Positions 1 through 13,300 of a stretch of 64,000 bases of DNA are shown piece by piece. Position numbers and translations under genes: made by a program. Source of the DNA: Hemicentrotus pulcherrimus (taxonomy: Eukaryota > Echinodermata > Echinoidea > Camarodonta > Strongylocentrotidae); contig BEXV01000924.1 in NCBI GenBank assembly GCA_003118195.1, positions 6,338 to 70,337 on the forward strand, written 5' to 3'. Below the pieces are notes generated by a model. That model was not told where the DNA came from and searched no databases. It saw nothing but the letters and a program-made list of their open reading frames with translations. Numbering within the stretch: position 1 is the first letter of the stretch; each line of letters starts with the position of its first letter.

Positions 1-839
1 AGTCCTCAGATAGGGGTTGTTTTCAAAAAGAGGGAACGAACATATGCGTACCCTAAATAACACTGGGGCTGGGGTAGTATCGCTGTATAGGAATATCGAG
101 AATCGTACATTTCTAATACGGTCATGAATACATACTGTCATCAACGCACAAACTCTTCTATTAGATTCGTACCTGAATTACTAAAAGTATTAATTTCCTT
201 TGTTTCGTGATGGGAAGGACATGACTTGTGTATTTTTGTTTTTTTCTTTTGTGTTTATGTTGTTTTGTTTTGTTTGGGTTTTGTTGTGTATGTAACTTTG
301 TATTATTGCAGGAGGATATGGAAATGATGTGTCACCCGTATCTTGTGGGCAATGCATCCGACTGCTCTGTCATTATTTTTTGGGGAATATTCTAAACAAT
401 GTGTCGACGGTTTTTCATGTATGACATAATACATACATGGCGTCATAACCGGGACCATATTTCCAACGGGGCCAAGGGGCCGGGGGGATTCTCATTTAGG
501 AGCTCAGTTTATTAACACCTTTCGTTATTTCTTTTAATCTGATTTTTCTGCTTTCACACTAGACAGAAGGCACCTCATAATCGTGAAGGGCCAATGTCTA
601 GCTTCAATAGATTAATCACCTTCGCCTGTTTGCACCTTCTCCCTTGAGTTCCTAGACCTGAATTATACCCCCTTTCCCCGTCCCCTTATTATTAGAAATA
701 GCCTGAATCGCGGGAACAGGAAAAATGAGATATCCTGAAATATTGCAGGTCAAACAGCTGCCGAACGAAAGTGCTTGGATTTCTGTCAAGAGGTCATCAT
801 CGATGGCTCTTTTCTTTCTAGTACGACGTGCGCCCTCAT

Positions 840-873
840 TCTGTATGTCTGTCTATCTCTCTCTGTCTGTCTG

Positions 874-911
<38 letters not shown>

Positions 912-950
912 TCTCTCTCTATCTCCCCTCTCTCTCCCTCTCTCTATTCC
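840..950. repeat. CT-rich microsatellite
   Basis: A nearly pure TC dinucleotide run at about 876-909 is flanked by imperfect CTGT and CTCTCC units. A 63-residue Leu/Ser open frame here is simply the translated repeat. Confidence 0.9.
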
Positions 951-2285
951 AGCCTCCAAACAATAACAAAAAGTGTTTGTTTGTATTTGTCTTTCAAACT
1001 ATAATTCACACTAACAATTTTAAGCATAAACTATAATTATATTACGGTATTTCATTACATTGTTTTACTTGTCTTTTCCGATGACCGCTGCTGGAAACCT
1101 TTTTTTGTCCTTCAATACACAGAAAGGAATGGAGAAAGACCTGTATAGTCTAGAAAAAGAATAGATGCTTGTGGCCTAACCGGAATTAACATGTACATAA
1201 TTCAATTTCAGGCCTAGCCCAAGTCCGGAAAAAGTATAAGTAATATATCAGAGAATCCAGCTGGGGAGCATTATCATAGGCACAGACTCTAATTTTTAAC
1301 ACTTTACCATAATTCCTAAAGCCTTAAGAAGAGCCTAGCTCTGTCAGTCTCTGGCTGTGTCAAATGTCGGGAGAAGTTAGAGTACAGGGCCTATGCAATG
1401 TATTATGCCATTAGCATAATCTCACAGCGACTGGCAAGGGAGAACCTTACTGCTGTAGCCTAGTGTCCCTTTATAGAAAGGACACTACTGTAGCCAGATG
1501 TATAGCGCCGTCTCTTGGCATTGTGCATTCCAAGAAAACTACAAGCAAGTTTTTGAAAGCTCAATCAATTTACAAGTTTCAAGACTAATTGATAATTTCT
1601 TTCTCAGACAAAGCAAGCAAGTGAACTTACGTCCTTTTTATATATATTCAGATAAATGAGCAAATGTACCCATTATATTCTGTAGACAACTATTCAAGAT
1701 TAAAAATAAATATATAGAGCGCCTCGATTGAGGCTTTTGTAAAAGTTACATGTTGATGTAGTCATAGATTAATACAAAAATCAAATAAAAGGCAAATGTG
1801 ATTATCATGCTGGGTTGTATAACACAAAGAAACGTTAGTCTTATCATACTTCTTTATGATTCAATGATTATTCTTAATTATTGATTTCATATTACGGTGT
1901 ATACTATGAACAGGGCATACAAGTAGGCATATTAGCTTTCTTTTTCCATTTATAGGATCCATTTACGAAATGAAAAATTATTGTCATGATGAAATTCAAT
2001 GTTTGTTGAACATTTTGGAAATGAATGAATAAATGAAAGTTTGAAGCTGAAAAAAAAATATATTGTAACGATACAAACAATATTTTTGTCAAAGTGACAG
2101 TAGTTCATCAGATTCAGTTGCAGCATCTGTTGTCGTGAGTTATCTGCGCAACGCATCGCTTTCGGTAAATTGTATACTTTTGCAACACCCGCGCGTTCGG
2201 CGCCAAATTGAATGTGACGTAACAATAGTATCGCTTTTAGTCAATGTTTTGGTTTTATAAGTAGGTCATGATGAAAGGGTCATAC

Positions 2286-2450
2286 GCGCTTCCAGCCGGA
2301 AGTTTTGTTTTTGTGCCCGCTTTGTGATGTCATAAAGAGTTCACGTTTGCGCTTCCAGACATTGATTTACTTTGCGCATCCCTTTGTGACGTCATAAAAA
2401 GGTTTCACCCACCTCTCTTCCAACGTAAAACCTTATTGTGACGTCATAAT
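2286..2450. repeat. Three-unit tandem array with CRE-type sites
   Basis: Three degenerate units of roughly 52-62 bp each begin with a CTTCCA-type block (2286 and 2349 read GCGCTTCCAG; 2414 reads CTCTTCCAAC). Each ends in TTGTGACGTCATAA or a close variant. The CRE/ATF palindrome TGACGTCA is perfect at 2387-2394 and 2439-2446, and has one change at 2325-2332. An ETS-type core CCGGAAGT sits at 2296-2303 and a half-like site TGACGTAA at 2215-2222. It may be a regulatory block or just a small minisatellite; no adjoining transcript is evident. Confidence 0.65.
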
Positions 2451-5400
2451 TGGCCCGTGTAGTACAAGCAGAACTAGGTCCCGTGTATGCGTAAAGACTT
2501 CCTTGACTGACATTGCTTCTGAGGCAGATATTTAAATGTTGAAAACTCTTAAAGCTCTTAAAAATAAGATTATTTCATAAATATTGCCCCGGAATATAAA
2601 AGCAGAAGCAAATACACGATTCTTTCGATCTTGACCAGTAATTTGAATTTTCTCACCTTTATAATGTTTTCATTTTTAAATTCCAGATTAGTAGAAGATA
2701 GACGTTACATTATAACGTAGCTTTAGAACTATGAGGATCTTGCTATATATCAACTCTTATTGAAGAATCCTGACAAAGAATACATCTGGAGGCTTTAGTA
2801 GGCTTGTCGAAGAGCGAACAACAACAAAAGTAATTGAAAGATGATCAGGCAACTTGTTACAGACTTATCCACAGATTATACCGAGGCCTGTCTTTTCCGT
2901 TACTTAAATGACATATATTATAGTCTATCATGTACGAACTCGGCGATCGACGAGAGAACACAACCATGCTTAATTAACCTCTAACCTTTTTCTCAATAAG
3001 CAACTCATCCGGCTGTCCTGGGGAGAATGTTTCTACGCATTCGACATATGTACTAAATTAGACTCCATCGATAGCCAGGCTCTTACATAGCTGGATTTGT
3101 TTGGCATTAATGTAGTGTAATGATATGGCGATTGGAGAGGGGCCGTGCTAAGATGCAAGGGTATATATTGTGTATCGCATACCCTCAGCTTCCCAACGTC
3201 CTGGATTCAAGGTGAAGTGATTGGTAGTATCGAAATGAAACTGGGAATTTAAATTGCAAAAGTTGCTTAGTTTGTTATAGCCTTTACCTATAAAAAAAAT
3301 CACCATGAATTGATTTTTTTTTAAAGAAGCTTTTTCGACCGTGTTGAAATATGTAAGTCATCATTAATGACAGCGTTAATATGCGTCCATATTTATTTTA
3401 CGTCTTACTAGACAATTTCCCGGAGAAAAAAAAAACCTGTTCCTCATGAAATGCATGCACGTTGAATGATCACCAAAGCCATTTATATATATAACTACGA
3501 AGTTGGTAGAGATAAACTAATGAAGAAAAAAATGTATCCAGCATAGGTAAAATGCGATGTGCGCCTCCCTCTCATTCATATTTTCCGGTATATAGGTGAA
3601 GGGGCGTTGCTACATGGGAGCACCCGCTCCCCCTCCACTGAGTGGCAAAGGAGGAGAGAAAACGAAAGAAAGAAAAAATAATGAAATGAAAGGGAAAATG
3701 TCGTAGCAAGGTAAAGGAGGGGACGATACAACCCTTTCCATGTATCCTACCCTCACTTAATGGCACCTAGTCAGACTCGTGCCTTCACACCCACGCCGGA
3801 GACGCCTCCAAGGCCGGACCCTATGCTAAAAATGTATACTGTCACGTTTGTCTTCGGGATATACTCTACATTCGTCTTGTAGGCATGTAAAATTAAATGA
3901 GATAATTATGGTACAAAGCCAAAAATTAACTTCTCCCTTACCATGCGGAAAGCTGGAAAGAATGAATAATAATACACACAGCTAGAGAGAGGCAATATTA
4001 ATCGCAGCAGAACTATTTCCTCCTGATAGTGAATAGATAGATATAAATAGATGGATAGAACACTTAGTCCAAAAGGAATGAATACATGAAAGAATGAATG
4101 AATAAATAAATACATCAATTAATCAATAAATCGAATAGGCAGAAAATGTTTAATGGAATGTCTCATTGGGTTTATCAATTTACCACTCACACACAACGAT
4201 CAAACATAACTGGAAGTATATATATACTTTTTTCTGTTAAAGCATTTTATTGTCGTAGAAATCTTACCGGTTACAGTCTTCTACTTGTGTTAAAACTGAT
4301 GGATTGTTTTCATGTAATGTAATAGTGTATGTTATATATATATTACATTTAGAAATTGTTGCGCTCCGTTTTCAAGTTTTGAAGAAATCTCGTTTTGAAT
4401 AAGTTTGCAATTACTTTGAAATAGCCCCAAAATGAAAATTGTATCTCCTACCCCGTTGTTTCATAGTTTCTTCTTCACTAATGTTTATATATATATTTAA
4501 ACACATTTATACATATAACTGTTTTTTTTAATTCATAAGAAAACTTGTTTGGATAACACGAGAAGGAATATAGTCCAAATGAATCCAATGTGTAAATGGA
4601 TGCGAGTATGGGTCAGACCTCAGTCATTAAAATTTGGCTTTCCCTTCGATGAATGGAATTGTTTATCAGAGAAACTCTGCCAAAGGCCACCAAAGGGAAC
4701 CTTAAGATGATTGTGTGCGGGTAAATTCAGGGAAATATGCCCGCAGGGGATGGTGTAAGAAAGTAGAGCTTATAAAAAAGTGCACTAACTCTACATCTAC
4801 GATAGCCTGTGCGAATGTATATACAAAAGTCCGCCATAATGGCTATACACACCCATCTTATTATAGCCATCTACCCTGCGACACATAGCTGAGTGTACCA
4901 GTACATGCAATGTAAATCATACACAGGGTTCTCGATGATACATCTTTTTCGCAGACCCCCGTCTTCCATATTTGGTAGCACAGCCTAGTAGCATTGACCG
5001 GAGCATCTCTCCGTTCAGGGCGATGGAATGCGGCAGGAATTTTCACCCCGTATCGTCTGGTCGGGTCGCCCGTTCCTTCCCGTCAGCCCGCGCCCGCAGC
5101 TCCGAGCTAACTTGGCTGCCACCCTCCCAATGAAATACGGCGGTTTTCTATAACCTATCCTCGCTGAAGCACGGATACTTTTGATCGTGTGTTCTCTACG
5201 TTCTATCATCTGGGCCGATTCCAAATAGAGCTCATTCTAATCTCTCTTCTCTGGAGTTACATGACAAGTGCTTAAAAAGGTAGGAAATTACCTTTTCAAT
5301 TGATATTCATTTGTCACACAATTCATGTTCACATTTTAACCCAATTACAATCATTTTTCTAATTTCATTTTCTTCCCATTTCATCATAATTATAAATGTT

Positions 5401-6920
5401 AATTAGCTACCCTGGAAAATAATGGAAAGTTATTCTCTGAAAGCAAAGGATGGATGGAACAGTTGACAACAGACAGAACTTCTGGGGAAGTCTTCCTTCA
5501 ATTTACTTGGATAAGTTTCAACAATTCCCCCTGTTTCTGGACGCAAAACTGACTTTATTGCCCATTTTGTGTTTTGCTCATGTTTTGTACAACGAGAATA
5601 TATAGGAAGGGACTCAGAAACCTCATTCCAACGCGCCGAGACCACAACAACCAAAGTTACTCGAAATGTTTTGTTCGTGACTGTATAACAGGCGTTTTCT
5701 CGGTCCTTCAGCGCCACTGTTGATATTACAAATCTAATTTGGTACAGAATTAGCCCCTTATTGGTCCGACAAGTGCAGTGCAGTATGGAGGAAGCTATAC
5801 ATCAACCCCATTCCTACAGTAGGTGGTATAAAAGTATAGATCTTCAGGCATTATACCTTGTCAAATAATAATAGACAAACATAATTGATGAACGAGTCTT
5901 GTTAAAACTTTTATAACAGTGCCCATTTATAATCTTTTCGCTTTTTTGAAGATAACTACAGACATGATGGATGCACTTTAGTTCATAATTACTTCTTAAA
6001 GATAATTAGGGCCTCACAAAGCCATAGGACCTGTTACGGTTTCTCTTTTATCATACCTGAATTATTATCGACTTCCTATTTTTCTGTCTAAATCATGCAA
6101 TATAAAAAGGCGCACTAAATAGTATATTCTGTATATTTACAACATTGTTCGATAGTATTGCTACTACATCAAAGTAAGAAAACAATTTATATATTCCACT
6201 GTTACCGCGAATGTCATACATGTATAATTATCATCCGCGGCTTTTAATAAATACGAAAAAAGATGCAAACAGGAGTGATCATAGGCGACGGTTTGTCGTT
6301 TAATTCACTTCGTCAGGCTTACACATTTAGCACTCTGAATTGCATTTGGAATACAAATCGAAAAATTTCCCCCTAATATAATTTCCCCCTAAAAAATTGT
6401 CCAATTCATTCTCAAGATTTGGATATTTATAAAGTATCTCCATTCTGACAAGATGCATTAGACATCAGACACGATTTCGAAGATTGATGACACAATTACT
6501 GAATAACAGGTTAAGACGCTGGATAAGGAGAATATAATTAGGGAGATTCCTGGAGTTTAAATCACAGTATAGTATAGTCTGAAATGTATTCCCCGAGGGT
6601 TAGATGGATAACACGATTGCAAGCTGATATGTTTGTAAAGGAAAGTGCACCGTGTGGAACATAGCTCGTTACGCTTAATCGCCTTTTGACGTGTGCATTC
6701 CACAACTATTTTTACGTTTGACTGACATAGCGTGTGGTCTGTTGCATTCATTTTATGTGCAACATTGTTTTGAAAGTTATTATAATCAATACCTAGCCTA
6801 ATACAGGCAAATGGAAGTTTTTTAATATTTTGTTTCGTTACGTTTGATATCTGATTGAGTTACAAACTTCTTTAAATAGTCTGAATGGTCTGAAAACAAT
6901 TAATACATCATTTCGTGTCG

Positions 6921-7190
6921 TAATCAGGTGGTTTAAGCACTTGACTTGAAATTCAAAGGTCGTGGTTCAATCCACGTTACTGCACTAATGTCCTTTGGCA
7001 AGGCATTAATCTTCATTTGCCACACTCGACCCAGGTGAGGTAACTGGGTACCTGGCGGGAATTAATTCCTTGAAATGCTGGAGCGCTGTAGTGGTAGCTA
7101 GGCTAAAGCCGGGTAATACTTAATGCACCTCGGAATATAATTTTTTAGATAGACGGCGCTATAGAAATGCCTATAATTATTATAAAATGC
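6921..7190 (+). mobile_element. tRNA-derived SINE
   Basis: The 5' part is tRNA-like: an A-box-like segment (GGTGGTTTAAGCACTTGACT, 6927-6946) and a B box GGTTCAATCC (6964-6973) set within a T-arm stem CGTGG/CCACG. A tRNA-unrelated body follows, then a 3' end with GGCGCTATAGAAATGCC and a short ATT-type tail. Such elements are abundant in sea urchins. Similar tails recur in this window near 23245-23330, 34985-35020 and, inverted, near 46020-46075. Confidence 0.75.
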
Positions 7191-7978
7191 AAAACACATA
7201 TTTATTGCGATATTAAATAAATTCCCATATGATAATAGGCAACGAGGGATTTGGTCTGTTTAAATGGGATTAATGATTCATCTTTTTTTTTCCTCTTTGC
7301 CTTCGTGTACTCTGAAAATAATGTAAAGTTGATATGCAAAATTAGTGAGTACACTTTTAGCTGTTATTTGTATTTCTTTTATACTAGAGAATATGCTACC
7401 CTTTAAATAAAAAAACGATCCATATTAGGGAAGTCCATCAATTTTCCTTATAAACGAGGAGTAGACCCTTACCTAATATAACCCCCCAAATGACCACTAA
7501 AAATAACCTCTTCATTTTTCATTGATAATTTTACGATATAACTTTGATTTCTATTTTTAAAAAATCATTCGGCAATGTGGCGGGTAAGGAAAGAAGGGCG
7601 GGGTAGGGGTGGTAATATTTAAAATACGTATACGATGTCATTCTGATTCTAAATACAGCTTTACATAAAACACAGCTTTAATAGTTTTTGGATAAAACCC
7701 TAACAAAATAACTCTCATCAAATTTTTCTGATACATCCTTCACAAAACTATGACTATTTTGGAGTAGTTTTAAATCACAACATGGCCTTATACTCATCGC
7801 AGACGATAAGAGCCCTGTATATGGCACGTACAAATGGAGATGTAGGAGGTGACATATTTGTTCCCTCGTAATGACCTTTCGCTCCCGGGTTGACATTTTG
7901 ACTGGAATTTCTAAATGGCCTGCTGCTTTGCCCGGGCCAAGTCCTTCCAGCTGCATCTGATTATAAGAGGACACTGTT

Positions 7979-8405
7979 TTACCCTCCATCCTAATTTATT
8001 TCCACTTAAATCTTCATTTTTAGAAAAGTATTCACAAAGTATCATATTTTGATTATATGAAAACTATAAGACGTCATTGTTAGCCCTCCCTACTTTATTT
8101 AAACCTAATCTACATTTGTTGTTTCATTAAGACAGATTGCAATTTTTACAAAAACTCACATGTTTTCTTTATGTGACAAAATATGAAAGAGAATTTTTTA
8201 ACCTTTCCTACTTTATATCCACTTAAAATCTTTCATAGACGAAGATTGAAATGAAAAAGTTCTATATTTTTCTGATATGAAAATTATGAGAGGGTATTTT
8301 TTTAACCCGCCCTGCTTTATCTAGACTTAAACTCTTAATTTTCTTTTTCAGTAATACATACAGAAAAAGTAACATATTTTCATTATATGGCACTTAAGTT
8401 GTGAC
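7979..8405. repeat. Degenerate tandem array, about 4 units of 101-118 bp
   Basis: Units begin at about 7979, 8080, 8198 and 8302. Each starts with a TTAnCC...CCT(A/G)CTTTAT block, followed by an ACTTAAA-type block and then an ATATTTT(C/G)ATTATATGAAAA-type block. Units are clearly related but diverged, as expected of an old satellite-like array. Confidence 0.65.
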
Positions 8406-10213
8406 TAATTGATATAAAATTAACTTTTGTCATCAATGGTAAAGTTCTATCCACACCAATTGTTAAGGATATCAATCATTGAATTAGTACGATTTCATAT
8501 GAGATATTAAATGTGAAATAATAAACGATTCCGGTAAAACTTTTAAGTAAAAAAGGTTAAATTTTTATAACATGCCTTTTTTTTAAATGAATAGTTGCAA
8601 TGATTGAAATAAATTACAGTTTATCTATTTTATCTTATATCTTCCCTTGAATATCTTCATCGTGCTGTATTCATTTTGTTTCACTGAGATCATGAAAGGT
8701 TAGTTGTCTACTATATCATTAAAAATACAATTAATACTTCTTGGAGATTAAATTCATAATTATGTCTCCATAATAAGATAACGCATTTGAAGTGTGTTAT
8801 CAAATTAATTCGTTTTAACAATTTAGAAACGCAATATGTTAATTAGGGAAATTAAGATAATAAGAATTTTATTCATGATCATGATATATGTGTTCCCTTT
8901 GTTTGCAAATAGATTGTGTTATTTCAAGCGCAATATTTCGTATTCGACATCCTGTCCCATATTCAAGAAATATTTATATTTCAATATACAATGCAGATGC
9001 ATTCTCATGGTTTAAAACAACAAAGTTGCTAATATCTAATATTGTTTACAAAACCACAGTTTTTAAGACATGATATTACGATAGACTTCAGAAAGTAAAG
9101 GTCTTATTGCATATATTTCGCTTTTATATTCTGAAATTCATTCCAATCCTCTCTCCCGTCGTATACTGTTCAATAAAAAATTGTTTTAAGTCTAAAAATG
9201 CCTTTGTAATAAACTGATAAATTAGCTTATACTTTGTTTTTGCATGCAAATTTAATGTGCAACTATAAACTGTCATCATAAGTGTTTTGACGAATATTTA
9301 CCATTTGATTGGTTATACATGAAATTAGCACGTATATATTTCCCCCTAAAAACATCTTTTATGCCCTACGAACAAAAGATACTGAACGCATATTTACGTC
9401 CGTTAGGCCACCTTGTACGTACCTACATGTATTAATATTCTCCCGTCGAACATGGGACACTCCCCGCTGATATATATGTTTCACATTCTAGGAGTGAAAG
9501 AGCGTTCTCAACTCATATCACATCATTGCCGCCATGGCCGTGTATGTACTCTTGTATCGCATATCACGTGGTTAATTGCGGGCCAACTCGCACTCTGATT
9601 GGCTGATGCAAATACCAGGCATACCACTGTATCATAACGAGGATTATAATGGTCTTACGTAAAGCGAAGTGATGAATGATGATACGGCATTGACAGAATA
9701 TACATTGTATATTTCCCATAGCTGATAAGAATGGTTGAGCGATATATCCGGTCAGTTGATACACTTCCCAATTATATTTATACTATCACACACGATGCGA
9801 ATCCCCCCCCCCCGCAAAGGCCTTTAGCTAATAGATAACTTATCAAGCATTTATTATTTGAAATAACAACCCGCGCTACGGATTAATTTAGACCTTCCAT
9901 TTGTGTAACCCTTTTTACATTTAACGCCGCGAAGTTTTCTAAACTTTTTTATTTTATTAAAACGAATATGGTTCAGTTCTCCTGTGAATAGCAGAGTTAA
10001 GCTCACTTTCAAAATGCTTAATAATCATGATCGGTGTCTTTATTAATGGAAGAAATGTTACCATTGTTCATGAACTTCTACTACAGAGACACTCTTTATC
10101 TTATCTGCAAAATGCAATTACCGCGTGTTGACAACTGATGTATTTTCTAATTCAGTATACTATCGCAATATATAACTTCAAAATATCAAAGAATGGCAAA
10201 GGACATTGTTTTA

Positions 10214-10360
10214 AGGGGAGGATCTAGGGGGTGTTTCTGCGGTTTAACCCCCCTTGGGCGGCCAAGTGAGAAGAAGAAAAAAACTAACACCGCGCGATTT
10301 TTGGAAATTTTTTTGTCACCCCCCCCCCCCTCCTTGGCAGAAAGCTAGATCTGCCCCTCT
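10214..10360. mobile_element. Short inverted-repeat (MITE-like) element
   Basis: The left end AAGGGGAGGATCTAG (10213-10227) is the near reverse complement of the right end CTAGATCTGCCCCTCT (10345-10360). Just inside, GGGGGTGTTT on the left opposes TTTGTCACCCCC on the right. At about 147 bp with no coding capacity, this fits a MITE or fold-back element; family unknown. Confidence 0.5.
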
Positions 10361-13300
10361 TTTATGCCTATAAACTTGTATAGGCTAAATTTTCGCCAAG
10401 CCGCCAATAGTCATGCCAGATTTTTTTAATAAAAAAATATACGGCATACAATACAATTCAATTTGCAAATTTCATAGCTCCATACAAAACTATCTAGGAT
10501 AACTTAGATGTAGGGTTATGTAAACAGCCGATGAACTTGTATATAACTTGCTAATGCAACGAGAGGCCAATACAAATCCCAAGTTTGTTTGTCTTGATGA
10601 TAAGTCTTGCTTGCATTGGGCTGACCGCTTTGGTATGCCGTAACGTATTTCGTTGGCCGTCTAACACGGGTTGGGTTATGAGATCGTCTTGCTTGACACA
10701 AAATCATCCTATGACTATATTGAATTTTCATAATGACAGACTAGATCCCCCAGGCGTCGAATCTCAGATCTATATGAGATCTTTTTTTGTCCTCATGTTA
10801 CCCCGGTACCTGGATACAGTATTAGGTATACACACTAGGCACATTTTCGCTAGCGTCTCCTGTCCGAAGATTACGAAGTCTCAAAATTCTTCCTTTTGCC
10901 AGCTAGCGATGGGAGTGAGAACGTTGGTGCATTGGATAGTGAATATTAGAGTTATTTCACCTTGAATCAACTTTAATCATAGATAAACACAACTGCAATA
11001 CTGCATTTATTTCTGTCAGAATTATTGATCATGAATGGAAACCAAAGTCGATGCCATTTTTTCTGAATCTGGATACTTGAAGTCTTGCAAAATAACAATG
11101 ATCGGCCCTCATATAAAAGCGCGTTTTCTGTCAACTTTAAAACTTTAATCATGATTTTTTTTGTGAAACCCTCTTTACTCGACGCGCACTACGCACCGTT
11201 TAATTGATTAAATCACCCAAGTAAATTTGGAATTGTAATAGATGAGAACATGTTCATATTTTTAGAATGTTATTTTAAGGATGTCATTCAAATAATACTA
11301 ACGTAAAGTAGAACGTTATTTTATAATGGTGCATGGAGATATCAATGTAATTTTCATGGGGCTCATACCAGGATATTCATACCCGTCCTTTCTTCATATA
11401 AATCACATTTGTGCAAATTCTTCATCCATCTGTTTTTACTCATGCATCTTCCTACGCTTTGCACAGATAATTATCTAAAGTGGAGCCCAGCCTTTGAAAG
11501 GCCAATGGCCTCTGCTGGCTCCTCCATATTCTTTGTATTATTTATTTGTTTTTATATGTTTGCTTATATGTATAATGTATTGTTAAATGTATTTTTTACG
11601 AGAAATGGAAATTTAAAAAAATGAACAAAGTGTAAAAACATCAATTTATTTATGTTCTTTACCATGGTTTCTGGGCGAGTCACCCGTTATCTCTTCCCTC
11701 GCTCCGACCGGTCCAAGTACACTCTCCCTGTATCTTGCCAATGCATGGCTCGTGGAATTCCATTGACCAATATGGTATTGTGCGCGCATACGAGTCGAGA
11801 TACATAACTCATCCCATATCGACTCTCTAACCACAACTGAGTGTCATATTTAAAGGCCCTTAAAGCAATGACAACTGTCTTTACATGAACATGTACTTTC
11901 GAAATCCTTCTGATTGTTAACTGCAAAGTCATAAACATCCTTTGAACTTTAGAAGACTGACAGGAGATACAAAATCGAAGGAAACCAAAGCTTATTTTCA
12001 TGTGCAGACAATAAAATAGGTGTTCAATCATTAACATAATTGCACTTGCTTACTAGTTCTATATATCATGGTTTTTAATTTTCCAATTGAGATCAAATAT
12101 TTTTTTCCAAATTAATGTATGTGATATGTAGGCCTTCATGTATTTATCCTTAAAGTATACCTGTTTAGTAAACCACCAGTAAAAAAAAGTATTCTGCAAT
12201 ATTTCTGGCGAAAAGTTATTGCCTACCATCAGGAAAATATATACCTTGTAATAAACAAATATTTGAATAAGCAAATTGCAAACGTTGGTATTAAATGAAT
12301 CACACCTTAACACGGTTTGTTATATGTTTTACGATATGTTAGCCCCGAATCTATCGATAGAGTACCGAATTCCTTTTAATTTCTGACTTTTGGACATATT
12401 TCATTTTAGCTTGTCCATTGTGTGTATTTGTAATTTTAAATGTCGATCGCTTTCAAGGAGACACTTCTACCTTTAAAACTGATTACAAATGTCAAGATGA
12501 TAAGCATATGAAATGACCTTTACATATATATAGAGAACAGTGCGTCGCCTTTATCATACAATTATTTCCAGCAGAGTGACACATGTTAACGCCACTATTA
12601 AACATGCTTTCAAAGGGCAAACATCACCATCGCCATCATCATCATTATTCTTATCTTAAGTTATTTTTTAACATATCCTTTGGATTGTCCATTCCGCTTT
12701 ATAAATTCGTTCATCCATTTCATAAAATTTGTTTTGGGCTATCTTATTTTCAAGCGTTTTGCTTACAATGGCAGCCCTTCTTCAGAAAATAGTTTCATAG
12801 AGCTTGATTAAATATAATACTTTGTCAATTCATATTTTCTTTTCTTTTTCTATAATAATTGCTTGATTATGATACATTGTCGGTAGTAAATTTCCGTATT
12901 CTATGTTTTTTTATTTTACCAAAAATTGTTTATATTTATATGGAAAGCAGAAGGAAATAAATCAAATAAAATAAAACTAGCATGAGTTATTCATACTATT
13001 TTATCAACATCTTAATTTCGAAACTTTTACACATTTACTCCCATCACAAGGGCGGGACCACCATAGGAACCCGACCTACATCGCCAATAGCGATAACTGT
13101 AATTATAAAATCAGTATCTAAAGTTTAAGTGAAAAGGTATTGGTTTCAAAAAATTCTGAACGCTTATTAGTATGAATTGATGGGCAACACCGATATTCAT
13201 CGCTTGTTCCACATTAATTTCAAATTTCAAGTCCAAATTTCTAACATAGTTCTTGTTAACCTTGTCTGTATTGAACCGTTTAAAGGCCCATAAGCATGAC

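Larger units (their letters stand above)
1..6900. other. Intergenic region, left part
   Basis: No gene is supported here. Open frames are all shorter than about 100 codons, show no domain I recognise, and lack paired splice signals. The stretch is AT-rich, with a CT microsatellite near 840-950, a CRE-containing tandem array at 2286-2450, an AATG/AATA-rich stretch near 4076-4135 and a GC-richer patch near 5040-5160. I see nothing else of note. Confidence 0.6.

Noticed and set aside
6921..6990. Possible functional tRNA gene
   Set aside because: A- and B-box-like sequence and a T arm are present, but no complete cloverleaf; the sequence runs on into a SINE body and tail.
7678..7989. 103-codon minus-strand frame
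   Set aside because: No recognisable domain, no splice or promoter signals, and its 5' end runs into the decayed tandem array.
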